From NCBI GenBank assembly GCA_964500435.1, contig CAZCNL010000001.1, positions 1-64,000 of the forward strand: DNA of 64,000 nt, read 5' to 3'. Below, piece by piece: positions 1 through 9,494 of this stretch (positions within the stretch are counted from its first letter, which is position 1; each line of letters begins with the position of its first letter). Position numbers and translations under genes: made by a program. Under the pieces are notes generated by a model, which saw only the letters and a list, made by a program, of their open reading frames with translations, made no database searches and was not told where the DNA came from. The DNA is from GWF2-33-9 sp964500435. Its GTDB lineage: Bacteria > Bacteroidota > Ignavibacteria > Kapaibacteriales > UBA2268.

Positions 1-12
1 ATAAAGAATTAA
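1..12 (+). CDS. 3' tail of a probable T9SS-sorted paralogue (partial)
   Basis: The first 12 bases read Ile-Lys-Asn-stop in frame 1, the same last three residues as the 826-residue protein that follows. The identity extends over 15 bases (1-15 equals 2669-2683), through the stop codon into the 3' flank. I infer that the gene just upstream of the window is a tandem paralogue with the same T9SS C-terminal domain. A 15-base match could be chance in AT-rich DNA, so this is only a likely reading. Confidence 0.45.
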   Translation: MKN

Positions 13-14
13 TC

Positions 15-91
15 TGTCATTGCCAGTAAACGAAAGTCGACGAAGCAATCCCAAGGATGCAATTGATTGTTTCGCTACGCTCAGAATGACG
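15..91. repeat. REP-like imperfect inverted repeat
   Basis: GTCATT at 16-21 pairs with AATGAC at 85-90, and GAAGCAATC at 42-50 pairs with GATTGTTTC at 65-73 (one wobble). The composition (tcgctacgctcagaatgac) is markedly more GC-rich than the flanks. This is the style of the short dispersed intergenic palindromes found in many FCB genomes. It sits between two probable paralogues and could act as a terminator or mRNA-end structure. Confidence 0.6.
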
Positions 92-199
92 GGAAATTTT
101 TTTGCATCTGAGTGTAATTTTTTTCATAAAAAACACTCTTTATATATAAAGAATTTTCTTAAATTAATTTAGAAAAATTAAAATAAAAAGGAGCTAAAT

Positions 200-2680
200 A
201 TGAAACATTTTACTACAATTTTAATAGTATTTTTACTATTTATTACAATAGGAAAAGCAAAGCAGGAGTTTATGCTTTATCATTTAAACTATGATTTTAA
301 TGGTTCTTGTTTTTTTAATAATAAAATAATTGTATTTGGTAATTCAGGGGACTTTGTTATTTCCGATGATATGGGGAAAAACTGGTATCGAGAACATATT
401 TTTGTTGACACCGTTTCAATTGTGAATTTGATACCAGATGGTGATTATTTAATTGGATCTACTAAAGATGGAATTTTCTTTACATTAGATAAAAATTTCA
501 AATTGAAAAATATGAATTTATATTATAGAGGTAAAGAAATTACAAGTTTCACAAGATTAAATGATAGTATTTTTGCTGCGACAACTAATGACTATTGGTT
601 AATATTTATTAAATCTGACCTAAAGGAATTTAAAAGAATATCAATTCAAGTATACCAAGGGACTTCTATTTTTAAAGTTGTAAAAGGTAATTTATTTGAT
701 TATATTGGAGTTTGCAATAACAGAATTTTCTTTGAAAATTATAACTCACAAAATACAGTAACCTTAAAAATTAGTGATTTTAATATTGGTAATCAAATAT
801 ATAATTTATACAGTTTTAATAATGAGATATATTTAGATATTGATGGTAAATTATTTAAAACTAATGAAAAGACATTTACTCTTGAAAAAATTACTAAAGA
901 TAGTATTGGTGGAATTAATTTATATAACAATGATTTTATATATAATATAAAAAGAAATGATGATTCAAGGTTCAATTTTGGGACTATAGGATTTTATCAA
1001 TTGATAGATAGCACATTCGAAAGAAGGTGTATTTTAAACTATGATAGATTAATTTATAAAGATTTTGAAATAAAAGGGGTAAATTTAATTGATAAAAAAA
1101 CTATTGTTGCTGTTGGAACCCATAATACAATATTTATAAGTTATGATGGTGGTTTTACATGGAATATTATGTCCTATTTTAGGCCTGATTATACAGTTAA
1201 ATGGCTAAATGATAAAATAGGTTTTTTTAGTAGTTTTACAAATCAATTATTTCGGACTACCGATGGTGGGGTAACTTTTTTACCTCAAAAAAGATACGAC
1301 TCCATTCCTTATACGGGGGAATTTTCTTATTTGCTTTTCGATATTAATGAAAATGGGCAATTATATAGATGGAGTCCTAATTATTCAAAAAATGTTGATG
1401 ATAGTATAATTTACAATTTTATGTTATCAAATAACTTTGGAGAAGATTATACGTACAAATGGATTGATGGAATTTTACCAAAACATGCTGTAGACTTATA
1501 TCATCCGGGAGGATTTAATTTAGTTAAATTTAAGAATTACAATATCCATAATTTGATTTCGGGTACTTCAAAATTTTATACAGATTTGATTATGATTGAA
1601 CCAAGTTCATTGTTTAATGGATTAAATGCAATTTCTGTGTTCCATATTGACTCAATTCAAACTTTTTTAATTACGTCAACTGAAGATAAAATTTGGGCTT
1701 GTTTTGTTAAAAACGATTCTGCATGGCTTGCAAGTTCTTCTGATTTAGAGTTATTAAATTGGCAAAAAGTATTTTCATTTAATGATTATACAATAAATCA
1801 TAAAGTTGCAGGAATGGCAATGATTGCTCAATTTAAAGCTTTAACTTATAATACTTTTTCGTCACCTTTTATTATCTCAGTAATAGATTCGAGTAATAAT
1901 ATTGATCCATCAATAGACCCTTATTCTGGTAATATTATCAACGGTGATTTCAAATATTATGAAATACGTTCTCATTTTTACATAGATTTAAATAATGACA
2001 CTTATAAACTAATTTATCGAGATACATTGGATGTAGAAGGCACAGCATCTGGTAAATTAAAAAATATTAAAATTGATTATAAGCCAGGGTTTTTAAAGAA
2101 ATCGTATTTATTACCCTTTTTAGTTGACAATGATAAAGTATACTTCAGAAAAATGGGAACCTTTTTTGAAAAATTCGATGAAGCATATTCTTGTGATGTT
2201 AGCAACATAAATCATCAGTCTTGGGTGACTATATTAGAAAAAATAGAGTTAGCTAATTTTGATAAATATAATTCTTCTTCAATATTGCAATCAGATTTTG
2301 CGAGTTTCCAAAAACTTACTGAAAATAAATATGTTTCAGATTTCGCAATCCTTGAAAAAGGGGAAACAATAAATAAAGTACCAGAAGTGGAGAGGAAAGA
2401 AAGTTATTTATATAAGTATTTAGCGTATCCACAACCGGGTACAAATGAAATACGAGTAAAAATTTATACGAACAATTTTGATTGCTTTAATCCCGAAAAC
2501 TTTGAAATATATAATTCAGAAGGAGTAGTGAATAAATCAAAAGATGAATTTACAATGCAACAAACAGGAATTTACGAAGCAGAAATAATATGGGATTGCA
2601 GTAAATATTCCCCTGGAGTGTATTTCATAAAACTAAATTGCGACACGAACCAAGATGCAATAAAAGTAATAAAGAATTAA
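200..2680 (+). CDS. Secreted Asp-box protein with T9SS type A sorting domain
   Basis: An 826-residue secreted protein of unknown substrate. Residues 1-20 form a signal peptide. Asp-box (BNR-like) motifs appear as SDDMGKNW (55-62), SYDGGFTW (about 314-321) and TTDGGVTF (about 353-360), as in YCF48/sialidase-type beta-propellers. The last ~90 residues (from about YPQPGTNEIRVKIY) have the layout of a T9SS type A C-terminal domain: an FEIYN strand, a YSPGVYFIKL strand and a short basic end. The protein is therefore predicted to cross the outer membrane by T9SS and be released or attached at the surface. The start is supported by AAGGAG at 188-193, six bases before ATG. The middle of the protein is poorly conserved to my eye, and I assign no enzymatic role. 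Confidence 0.8.
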   Translation: MKHFTTILIVFLLFITIGKAKQEFMLYHLNYDFNGSCFFNNKIIVFGNSGDFVISDDMGKNWYREHIFVDTVSIVNLIPDGDYLIGSTKDGIFFTLDKNFKLKNMNLYYRGKEITSFTRLNDSIFAATTNDYWLIFIKSDLKEFKRISIQVYQGTSIFKVVKGNLFDYIGVCNNRIFFENYNSQNTVTLKISDFNIGNQIYNLYSFNNEIYLDIDGKLFKTNEKTFTLEKITKDSIGGINLYNNDFIYNIKRNDDSRFNFGTIGFYQLIDSTFERRCILNYDRLIYKDFEIKGVNLIDKKTIVAVGTHNTIFISYDGGFTWNIMSYFRPDYTVKWLNDKIGFFSSFTNQLFRTTDGGVTFLPQKRYDSIPYTGEFSYLLFDINENGQLYRWSPNYSKNVDDSIIYNFMLSNNFGEDYTYKWIDGILPKHAVDLYHPGGFNLVKFKNYNIHNLISGTSKFYTDLIMIEPSSLFNGLNAISVFHIDSIQTFLITSTEDKIWACFVKNDSAWLASSSDLELLNWQKVFSFNDYTINHKVAGMAMIAQFKALTYNTFSSPFIISVIDSSNNIDPSIDPYSGNIINGDFKYYEIRSHFYIDLNNDTYKLIYRDTLDVEGTASGKLKNIKIDYKPGFLKKSYLLPFLVDNDKVYFRKMGTFFEKFDEAYSCDVSNINHQSWVTILEKIELANFDKYNSSSILQSDFASFQKLTENKYVSDFAILEKGETINKVPEVERKESYLYKYLAYPQPGTNEIRVKIYTNNFDCFNPENFEIYNSEGVVNKSKDEFTMQQTGIYEAEIIWDCSKYSPGVYFIKLNCDTNQDAIKVIKN

Positions 2681-2722
2681 TCTTTTTATGAATTTAAATT
2701 TCAAAATCAAAAAAAATAAAAT

Positions 2723-3565
2723 TTAACGTAATATATATTTTTCTGCAGATTGAATGACTTCGTAACCTTTATCGTTATTGGTTAAAATTGCAACAATTCG
2801 TATCCATTGAGGTCTCCAATCTGCAGTTTCGGGTATTGCTTTTTGAAAAGTATTCGAAATTTCAGTACCTTTGGGTATGTCGTTTACTGAAATTTGTTCA
2901 CCCCAAGTTGAAGTAAGGGCATCTCTAATTATTGAATTATGAACATAGTCGTAAACATCAATGGGATTTTTTCGATAATCTGTTTGGTATTGAACGATGG
3001 AGTCTTCTACAACGTAAAGTGCTAAATGATAAGACGAATATCCTTTATCGAGGAATGTAAGTTTCGTTTTACAAGAAATCATCCTCGAGGTTTGATCATA
3101 AGATGGTTCAAGGTTTATTTTCACAGGGGCTTTCTGCTTCATTCGGTCTATGACTGCGGCTTCCCAGGATGCAGAAGGAAGAACAAGATTACCATTGTAT
3201 GGCGTTCTATCAACTAAACCATTAGGTGTGCCGAGACCCCATCCGATGTTAAAATATGCTTCAAGTTCGTTCATAACTTTTGAACGGAAATCGTATTTGT
3301 GAGTTGGTGTAGGCATTGCTAAACTACCAGCGTGTATTGCAAGCAAAATAACATTATTTGGGTATTTTTCTTTGATTTGATGTGCAATTTCACCTGCAGC
3401 GGGACAATTTCCACATCGAAATCCGGTATATTCTTCCAATAATACTACTTTTGCTGTGGAATCTGCAACAACAGGATTTTCCTCGTATGGGGGTTGTACG
3501 GTATCACAAGCAATAGTTAATAACAACCCGAGATATAAAATAGATAATATTCTTATAGTTTTCAT
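2723..3565 (-). CDS. Omp28-like thioredoxin-fold lipoprotein
   Basis: A 280-residue lipoprotein: the signal peptide ends in a lipobox with Cys20. The segment EEYTGFRCGNCP (about 44-55) is the hallmark of Omp28-related outer-membrane proteins, which have a thioredoxin-like fold with a CxxC pair (here Cys51 and Cys54). The region after it predicts the rest of the thioredoxin fold, then a beta-rich C-terminal half. Family members are outer-membrane or surface lipoproteins of FCB bacteria, and several carry a T9SS tail, which this one lacks. A disulfide or adhesion role is possible but not shown. It converges with the T9SS protein gene and stands alone. Confidence 0.75.
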   Translation of the reverse strand: MKTIRILSILYLGLLLTIACDTVQPPYEENPVVADSTAKVVLLEEYTGFRCGNCPAAGEIAHQIKEKYPNNVILLAIHAGSLAMPTPTHKYDFRSKVMNELEAYFNIGWGLGTPNGLVDRTPYNGNLVLPSASWEAAVIDRMKQKAPVKINLEPSYDQTSRMISCKTKLTFLDKGYSSYHLALYVVEDSIVQYQTDYRKNPIDVYDYVHNSIIRDALTSTWGEQISVNDIPKGTEISNTFQKAIPETADWRPQWIRIVAILTNNDKGYEVIQSAEKYILR

Positions 3566-3605
3566 TTTAATAAATTGTAAGTGATAAAGTTATTTTGAAT
3601 TATTA

Positions 3606-3613
3606 CAAAATTA
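3606..3613 (-). promoter_or_regulatory. Candidate -7 element for the Omp28-like gene
   Basis: On the minus strand this reads TAATTTTG, matching the Bacteroidota -7 consensus TAnnTTTG, about 40 bases before the start codon at 3565. I see no clear TTTG at -33, so it is only a half-site. Confidence 0.35.
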
Positions 3614-3661
3614 TTCATTCTTTATTAATTAATTACTATTGTTTTGATAAATTATATTATT

Positions 3662-3695
3662 TTTGTTTATTATTTTTTAATTGATTTTAATTTTG
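3662..3695 (+). promoter_or_regulatory. Bacteroidota-type promoter for the TPR lipoprotein gene
   Basis: TTTG at 3662-3665 and TAATTTTG at 3688-3695 are separated by 22 bases, slightly longer than the usual 19-21. Transcription would start near 3702, just ahead of the ATG at 3716. Confidence 0.45.
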
Positions 3696-3715
3696 TTTAA
3701 CAAAAAACAATTATA

Positions 3716-4348
3716 ATGTATCGCTTTCTAATTTATTCTTGTTTAATTTTATTATTCGTAGGTTGTAGTTCTGTCGGGGCGCCTGGCAAAGCAAAAGTTA
3801 AAAAACCTACAAAAGTAAAAGTTACGGATACTTTGAAAGTTTCATCTGTAGAATTTACTCAAAGGTTTAGTGATACTGCAACAATTGCATTACCGGCGAT
3901 TAATACACAAGAAATGGAAGAAGATGTTTCCCAAAAAAGAAAAAATGATTTAAAAAAAGATCAAAGTAAGAACAATGTAAACAATTATTTGAAGGAGGCA
4001 ATTAATAAATTTGAAGAGGGCAAGGAGCAAGATAAATCTTGCGAAATGTTCAAATCTATTGTTGAAACTTATATTCAAAGTGATTCAGTGTATTATGAAG
4101 CAAAATATTATACTGCAGAGTGCGAAATCTCAAGAAATGAAATTGAAAAAGCTAAAAAAATATTAGATGTTCTTTATCCAGATGTTAATGTACCCAGTGA
4201 AATAAAAGAACGTGTAATAGTTCGTTTAGGTCAAATCTATTGTTTGTTAAATAATCCTTCGCTGGCACAAAAGTACTTCAATGAATTAAAAAGGATGAAT
4301 CCTAATTCTATATATTTGAAAGTTGCAAATTGTAATTTTTCGAAATAA
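3716..4348 (+). CDS. TPR-type periplasmic lipoprotein
   Basis: A 210-residue lipoprotein (lipobox ending at Cys17, followed by SSVG). A Lys/Thr-rich linker and a charged, possibly coiled stretch (about 65-90) precede helical repeats at about 90-205. Those repeats have TPR-like spacing (YYEAKYYTAECEI, then IVRLGQIYCLLNNPSLAQKYF). It resembles YbgF/CpoB- or BamD-like scaffolds in style, but I see no specific family signature and no tol-pal or bam neighbours. Its function is therefore left as a protein-protein interaction lipoprotein in the periplasm. Confidence 0.6.
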   Translation: MYRFLIYSCLILLFVGCSSVGAPGKAKVKKPTKVKVTDTLKVSSVEFTQRFSDTATIALPAINTQEMEEDVSQKRKNDLKKDQSKNNVNNYLKEAINKFEEGKEQDKSCEMFKSIVETYIQSDSVYYEAKYYTAECEISRNEIEKAKKILDVLYPDVNVPSEIKERVIVRLGQIYCLLNNPSLAQKYFNELKRMNPNSIYLKVANCNFSK

Positions 4349-4370
4349 TAATTAAATCAAAATTACAACG

Positions 4371-4406
4371 AAAAACGGTTATTCTTTTGTCTGAATAACC
4401 GTTTTT
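4371..4406. terminator. Bidirectional rho-independent terminator
   Basis: A perfect 14-bp stem (4371-4384 with 4393-4406) has an 8-base loop and A/T runs on both sides. It lies between the convergent TPR lipoprotein and thiolase genes, so it can terminate both. Confidence 0.9.
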
Positions 4407-4424
4407 AATTTACTGTAAAAATAA

Positions 4425-5597
4425 TTATATCATTTCTATTAACATAGCATTTGCTTCACCGCCACCAATGCAAAGAGATGCAATACCATATTTTTTACCG
4501 AGTTTTTTCAATCCATAAATTAATGTTGTTAAAATTCTTGCTCCACTTGCACCAATTGGGTGACCGATAGAAACTGCACCACCGTGGATGTTCATTTTAT
4601 CGTAAGGAATATTTAAATTTTTGGCGGTAATTATTGAGACTACTGAAAAAGCTTCATTTACTTCAAATAAATCAATATCGTCGACGGTCATATTGACTTT
4701 CTTAAGTAATTTTTGAATAGCAAAAGTTGGAGCAGTAGTAAACCATTCAGGTTCTTGAGCATAAGAAACATGAGCAATGATTTTTGCAATAGGTTTTAAG
4801 TTGTTTTTGTTTGCATATTCGTTAGAAGCTACAACTAAAGCAGCAGCCCCATCATTGATCGACGATGCATTTGCAGCTGTTACGACGCCATCAGCTTTGA
4901 AGGCAGGGCGAAGTGTGCGGACTTTATCGAAATTAACTTTTGTTGGTTCTTCATCTCTATCGATTATTGTTGTTCCAATTTTAGTTTTAATTTCAATAGG
5001 AACTATTTCTTCAGCAAAATATCCTTTTTCTGCAGCTTCCAAGGCACGTTTATAGCTCATAATAGCATAATCATCTTGTTCTTCACGGGTTATATTGTAA
5101 GTTTCGGAGCAAAGTTCACCAGCCATTCCCATATGAATGTTCTTGTAAATATCCCAAAGCCCATCGTGAATCATCATATCAATTAATTCACCGTTACCCA
5201 TACGGTAACCATTTCGTGCTTTTTTGAGAATATATGGAGCATTGCTCATTGATTCCATACCACCAGCAACAATAAGCTCAGCATCATTGCCACGTATTGC
5301 TTGGTCTGCAAGCATAACAGCTTTTAAACCACTTCCACAAACTTTATTAACTGTCATACATTCAACACTTATTGGCAAACCAGCAAATATCGCTGCTTGA
5401 CGAGCTGGTGCCTGCCCAACGCCACCTTGTAAAACATTTCCCATTATTGCTTCATTGATTTCTGCTTTGTTGATATTTGCTCTTGAAACTGCTTCTTTTA
5501 TAGCAAAAGCACCTAATTCCGGGGCTGTGAAACTACTTAAACTTCCTAAATATGAACCTATTGGAGTTCTTGCTGCAGATATTATTAATGATTCCAT
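4425..5597 (-). CDS. Acetyl-CoA C-acetyltransferase (thiolase)
   Basis: A 390-residue thiolase, full length for the biosynthetic/degradative thiolase II family. It condenses two acetyl-CoA to acetoacetyl-CoA or runs the reverse cleavage in the cytoplasm. The nucleophile is Cys87 in VNKVCGSGLKAV, the general base His346 is in GGAVSIGHPIGASG, and the second catalytic Cys376 is in CIGGGEAN. No beta-oxidation or polyhydroxyalkanoate genes flank it, so the sequence does not tell whether it serves fatty-acid or amino-acid breakdown or ketone-type synthesis. It is monocistronic, bounded by a strong terminator downstream. Confidence 0.95.
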   Translation of the reverse strand: MESLIISAARTPIGSYLGSLSSFTAPELGAFAIKEAVSRANINKAEINEAIMGNVLQGGVGQAPARQAAIFAGLPISVECMTVNKVCGSGLKAVMLADQAIRGNDAELIVAGGMESMSNAPYILKKARNGYRMGNGELIDMMIHDGLWDIYKNIHMGMAGELCSETYNITREEQDDYAIMSYKRALEAAEKGYFAEEIVPIEIKTKIGTTIIDRDEEPTKVNFDKVRTLRPAFKADGVVTAANASSINDGAAALVVASNEYANKNNLKPIAKIIAHVSYAQEPEWFTTAPTFAIQKLLKKVNMTVDDIDLFEVNEAFSVVSIITAKNLNIPYDKMNIHGGAVSIGHPIGASGARILTTLIYGLKKLGKKYGIASLCIGGGEANAMLIEMI

Positions 5598-5676
5598 TTT
5601 TCCTCTTTTCTTTAAATAAAAATAATAAATTAAGAAATTTCAATAAAATTTTAATAAAAAGTAAATAATTTATTTT

Positions 5677-6933
5677 TCAAAAATAATTTTTTAAGGTATT
5701 GTAAAGTAAAAGTAAAGAAGCACCAACAGCTCTTTCTCTATTAATATTTCTATCAATTCCGAGAATGTATTTTTTAATTTCAATTTCATCTCGGTATGCA
5801 ATTCCAATATAAACTGTTCCGACGGGTTTTTCTGGTGTCCCTCCAGTTGGACCAGCAATTCCGGTAATTGAAATTCCGATATCTGTATTGAAAAGATTTT
5901 TTATGTTTTTTGCCATTTCGGAAGCAGTTTCGTAACTCACAGCACCATATTGTTCGATTGTGGATTTATTAACACTTAAATGATTAATTTTGATTTCGTT
6001 TGAATATGAAATAATCCCACCCATAAAATATTCACTTGATCCAGATATTTTAGTTATTTCACCACCTAATAAGCCGCCTGTGCATGATTCTGCAACCGAA
6101 AGTGTGAGTTTTTTCTCTTTTAATAATCTTCCGATTTCAAATGATAAATCTTCATCGCCTTCACCCCAAATGAAATTTCCAGCTTTTAAATAAATTATCT
6201 CGGAAATTCTATCTAATTCCTTTTTAGCAGATTCAAAATCAGGTTGCTTAGTTCCAATTCTCAATCTTATACCTTTATAACTTGGTAAAAAAGCTAAAGA
6301 AGAGGCATCACCTAAAAATTCATCTGGGGGACCGATAAGATCGGCTAAATTGGATTCAAAAATACCTGCTACATTGATTGTTTTGTATAAAATTACATCT
6401 TCTTTTCTCGTAATTATTAATTTTGAAATATAACTTAAAATTGAATTTTCAGTTATATATTTCATTTCAGAAGGTACGCCTGGAAGAGAGAAAATGGCTT
6501 TGTGAGGTAATTCGAATAGTAGTCCAGGGGCAGTTCCAACTTTATTGGGTAAAATTTTTGCTTTGGATGGAACATATGCTTGAAGTTTATTTCTTTCTGA
6601 TATTGTTCGATTTTGCTTTTCAAATAATTCTTTAATATTTTCGAACGTTGAGTTATCAAAAACAAGATGATCATCGAATATTTTCAAAAGAACGGGTTTA
6701 GTGATATCATCGTGTGTTGGACCTAAGCCACCAGTTGTGATTACAATATCATTTTGTTGAATTTGTTCAGTTATAATTTTAACCATCAAATCAAAATCAT
6801 CACCAATTGTAATATGGTTGCTTATAAAAGCACCAAGCCTGGTAATCTTCTCAGACAACCAGGCGGCATTTGTATTTGTTATTTGACCAATTCTGACTTC
6901 ATCGCCAATGGTCAAGATAGATACTTTAATCAT
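5677..6933 (-). CDS. cinA: CinA: nicotinamide-nucleotide amidase / ADP-ribose pyrophosphatase family
   Basis: A 418-residue protein with the two-domain CinA layout. The N-terminal MoCF-like COG1058 domain (about 1-170) contains TTGGLGPTHDDITKP. The C-terminal PncC-type deamidase domain (about 255-415) has the catalytic-serine motif AESCTGGLLGG, then SYSNEIK and GIAGPTGGTPEKPVGTVY. The family recycles NMN to nicotinic acid mononucleotide in the pyridine nucleotide salvage cycle, and the N-terminal domain hydrolyses ADP-ribose in some members. Nine bases separate its start from the stop of the upstream DUF1573 gene, so the two are likely co-transcribed. Confidence 0.93.
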   Translation of the reverse strand: MIKVSILTIGDEVRIGQITNTNAAWLSEKITRLGAFISNHITIGDDFDLMVKIITEQIQQNDIVITTGGLGPTHDDITKPVLLKIFDDHLVFDNSTFENIKELFEKQNRTISERNKLQAYVPSKAKILPNKVGTAPGLLFELPHKAIFSLPGVPSEMKYITENSILSYISKLIITRKEDVILYKTINVAGIFESNLADLIGPPDEFLGDASSLAFLPSYKGIRLRIGTKQPDFESAKKELDRISEIIYLKAGNFIWGEGDEDLSFEIGRLLKEKKLTLSVAESCTGGLLGGEITKISGSSEYFMGGIISYSNEIKINHLSVNKSTIEQYGAVSYETASEMAKNIKNLFNTDIGISITGIAGPTGGTPEKPVGTVYIGIAYRDEIEIKKYILGIDRNINRERAVGASLLLLYNTLKNYF

Positions 6934-6942
6934 ATTAATTAA

Positions 6943-7665
6943 TTATTTTTTGTCTCCAGTTGTTTTTTCCTCTACAGGTGGTTCAGTAATATTTCCGTAG
7001 AAAAAGATATTGATATCAGCGTCATCAGTATAATCTGTTTTCAAATGCAAATTTCCATTTAATCGGCCTTTATCTTTTGCATAAAACTTTATAGTAAAAG
7101 CTCTTTCTTGATTTGGCGGTAATACATCACCTTTTTTGATATCTATCTTAGCTTCGGCAGGAGAAAAAGTAACTTCTTTAATATTAATAGGTTTATCTGT
7201 GATATTTTTTAATTTATATTCGAAATTAGTTTCAGTTCCAGTATAGATAACACTTTTTCCTAAATAATTACCTGGTGTGATAATAATGGGACGGAAAACA
7301 TTTGCTTTTAAGTATAAATATGTATCTGGACTTGAGGGGTCGTTAGTTGTAATTCTAACTGATTTTACAATATCTCCTGTGTAAGAAGTAATGTTTAAAT
7401 TAACATCAATAGTTGTAGTCTCGTTTGGTTTTAATTCATTTTTTTGAATTGGTGCAGTAGTGCATCCACAACCTGGTTTTACTTCAACTACTTTTAGAAG
7501 CTCATTTCCTGTATTCTTAATTGTAATTTTTGTTGATAAAGGTGAATTTTTTGGGTAAACTTTTCCCCAATTGTATGTATTGCCGCCAACTATTTCCAAT
7601 TTTGGCTGTGAATAAACAATACTTATTGAAAGTAAGAACAATAAGACTAATATAGATTTTTTCAT
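6943..7665 (-). CDS. Secreted DUF1573 (ASH/Ig-like) protein
   Basis: A 240-residue exported protein with a signal peptide (1-19). A DUF1573 domain at about 35-115 includes the conserved ending PGCGCTTAPI and the strand pattern NTGNELLKVVEV. A second, weaker Ig-like beta domain follows at about 130-225. DUF1573 proteins are very common in FCB genomes and are periplasmic or surface beta-sandwich modules of unknown partner. It lies immediately upstream of cinA. The end is Lys/Thr-rich without a sorting domain. Confidence 0.8.
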   Translation of the reverse strand: MKKSILVLLFLLSISIVYSQPKLEIVGGNTYNWGKVYPKNSPLSTKITIKNTGNELLKVVEVKPGCGCTTAPIQKNELKPNETTTIDVNLNITSYTGDIVKSVRITTNDPSSPDTYLYLKANVFRPIIITPGNYLGKSVIYTGTETNFEYKLKNITDKPINIKEVTFSPAEAKIDIKKGDVLPPNQERAFTIKFYAKDKGRLNGNLHLKTDYTDDADINIFFYGNITEPPVEEKTTGDKK

Positions 7666-7800
7666 AATGCTAACCTGAATTTTATTTGTTTAATTGTTTA
7701 TATGTTATAAACGAATAATTTTGGAAAAATTGCTATAGCAAATCAAAATATTTTAAATTTTCGTAAGTTTGATAAGGTTTGAAAAATCAATTTAAAAAAT

Positions 7801-8901
7801 ATGCAAGATTACAAATTTTTAATAGCAGCGGGGGGGACTGGCGGGCATTTATTTCCTGCTATAGCTGTTGTCGAAGAACTTCAATCTATTTCAAAAAATT
7901 TCGAGTTTCATTTTTGTGGTCGAAAAGATAAAATTGAAGGAAAAGTAGTTCCATCAATCGGATACGAGTTTCATCCTATTGATATTATCGGTTTGAAGGG
8001 TTTATTTTCATTAAATAATTTAGTCCTTCCATTTAAAATAATTCAAAACGAAAGACGGGTGAAACAAATAATAAAAGAACACAAGATAAATGCTGTGATT
8101 GCAACAGGTGCATATATAAGTTATCCACCAAGTAAAGCCGCTGTAAAAAGTGGAATTCCTCTATTTTTAATGGAATCCAACTATAATGTTGGTAAAACAA
8201 TATCACTGCTTGCTAAACATTCTAAAATTTTGTTTACATCATTTCCTGAGACAGAGGAAATTTTGAAAAATAAAAACGTATCGAAGATAGTATATTCGGG
8301 GAATCCTGTGCGGAAATCTTTTTACACTGAAATTACAAAGGAAGAAGCAAGAAAAAAAATTGGTTTAAAACCTAATAAGCCCGTTGTGTTGATTTTTGGC
8401 GGTAGTCTCGGTGCACGAGTTATTAATGCCGCCGTTGAAAAGATTTTACCAGAATTAATAAAAAGAGATATTCAATTAATTTGGCAAACAGGAGAAAATT
8501 ATAATTTTTCAAATAATCAGTTTTCAAATTCTGAAGTATTAATATTGAAATTTATTGAAGATATGTCGACTGCATATAAAGCAGCGGACGTCGTCGTATC
8601 TCGCTCGGGGGCATCGACTATGTCAGAGTTGTCAATTATGCGAAAAGCATCGATTTTAGTACCTTTAACCACAGCATCAAACAATGAGCAGGAACAAAAT
8701 GCTAATTTTTTTGTGAAAAATAATGCGGCATTGATTATAAACCAAAATCAACTTGATGAATTATTGTTAAAACAGATATTAGATTTATTTGAGAATCCTA
8801 AAAAGATACGTAAATTAGAAGAAAATATAAGTTTATTCGCAAAACCTGATGCGGCTAAAACAATTGCAGGAGAAATACTCAATGTTTTAAGTCAATATTA
8901 A
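7801..8901 (+). CDS. murG: MurG, lipid II synthase
   Basis: A 366-residue UDP-N-acetylglucosamine:undecaprenyl-PP-MurNAc-pentapeptide GlcNAc transferase. It makes lipid II on the cytoplasmic face of the inner membrane. The N-terminal donor/acceptor loop GGTGGHLFPA is residues 11-20. A second glycine loop (GGSLGARV) lies near 200, and the C-terminal nucleotide-sugar site has SRSGASTMSEL (about 264-274) and NNEQEQNA (about 298-305). Length and motifs are typical. Unusually it is outside a dcw/mur cluster here: no murD, ftsW or murC flanks it. Confidence 0.95.
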   Translation: MQDYKFLIAAGGTGGHLFPAIAVVEELQSISKNFEFHFCGRKDKIEGKVVPSIGYEFHPIDIIGLKGLFSLNNLVLPFKIIQNERRVKQIIKEHKINAVIATGAYISYPPSKAAVKSGIPLFLMESNYNVGKTISLLAKHSKILFTSFPETEEILKNKNVSKIVYSGNPVRKSFYTEITKEEARKKIGLKPNKPVVLIFGGSLGARVINAAVEKILPELIKRDIQLIWQTGENYNFSNNQFSNSEVLILKFIEDMSTAYKAADVVVSRSGASTMSELSIMRKASILVPLTTASNNEQEQNANFFVKNNAALIINQNQLDELLLKQILDLFENPKKIRKLEENISLFAKPDAAKTIAGEILNVLSQY

Positions 8902-9026
8902 TTTATTTACAATCATCAAATAGCTGTCAGAAATTATTAATTTTCTTTTTTTGTTTTGATTTTTAACAATTAAATATTAATTTGCATTTTATTTTGTGTA
9001 GACCCATTTAAAGATTTAGAGTAAAA

Positions 9027-9494
9027 ATGAATGAAAATATTAATGAACGGCATTTTCCACAAAGATTAGATTATTATTGGAAATCATTAAGTCTATATTC
9101 TATAATATTGAGTATTTTTCTTTTAATAAAAGAATCTATTTCAAATAATAAAATTATAACTGCTGTTTATCATCCTGTGATAATAATCTTAATTCTGTTT
9201 GTAATTATAACTCTTTTCGCATTAGTCGTTCAAATTCGTCAAAAAAAAGTAATATTTCTTTCAGACGAAGGAATTACATTATCGACAAGAAACAAGTCAA
9301 AAAGCTATAAATGGGAAGAGATTCAAAAAATATATTTGATTAAAACACAGCTTAAAAAAGAACAAGCTATTCGATTAATTAAATTAAAATTTTATGGACG
9401 TCGTCGTGGTTTGAGACTTAATCCTTCAATGTTTCAAAATGAATCTGAACTTGTTGAATTCTTTACAGACATTAAAACTAAATTGAAAAAATGA
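9027..9494 (+). CDS. Two-TM protein with a PH-like cytoplasmic domain, unknown function
   Basis: 155 residues. Two membrane segments (about 20-38 and 47-70) are followed by an ~80-residue soluble domain. It starts KKVIFLSDEGITLSTRNKSKSYKWEE, which resembles the strand-turn-strand start of bacterial PH (YcxB/bPH-like) domains. The stop codon overlaps the next gene's start (ATGA), so the two are translationally coupled. I recognise no named family, and the PH-like reading is inference from the pattern only. Confidence 0.6.
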   Translation: MNENINERHFPQRLDYYWKSLSLYSIILSIFLLIKESISNNKIITAVYHPVIIILILFVIITLFALVVQIRQKKVIFLSDEGITLSTRNKSKSYKWEEIQKIYLIKTQLKKEQAIRLIKLKFYGRRRGLRLNPSMFQNESELVEFFTDIKTKLKK

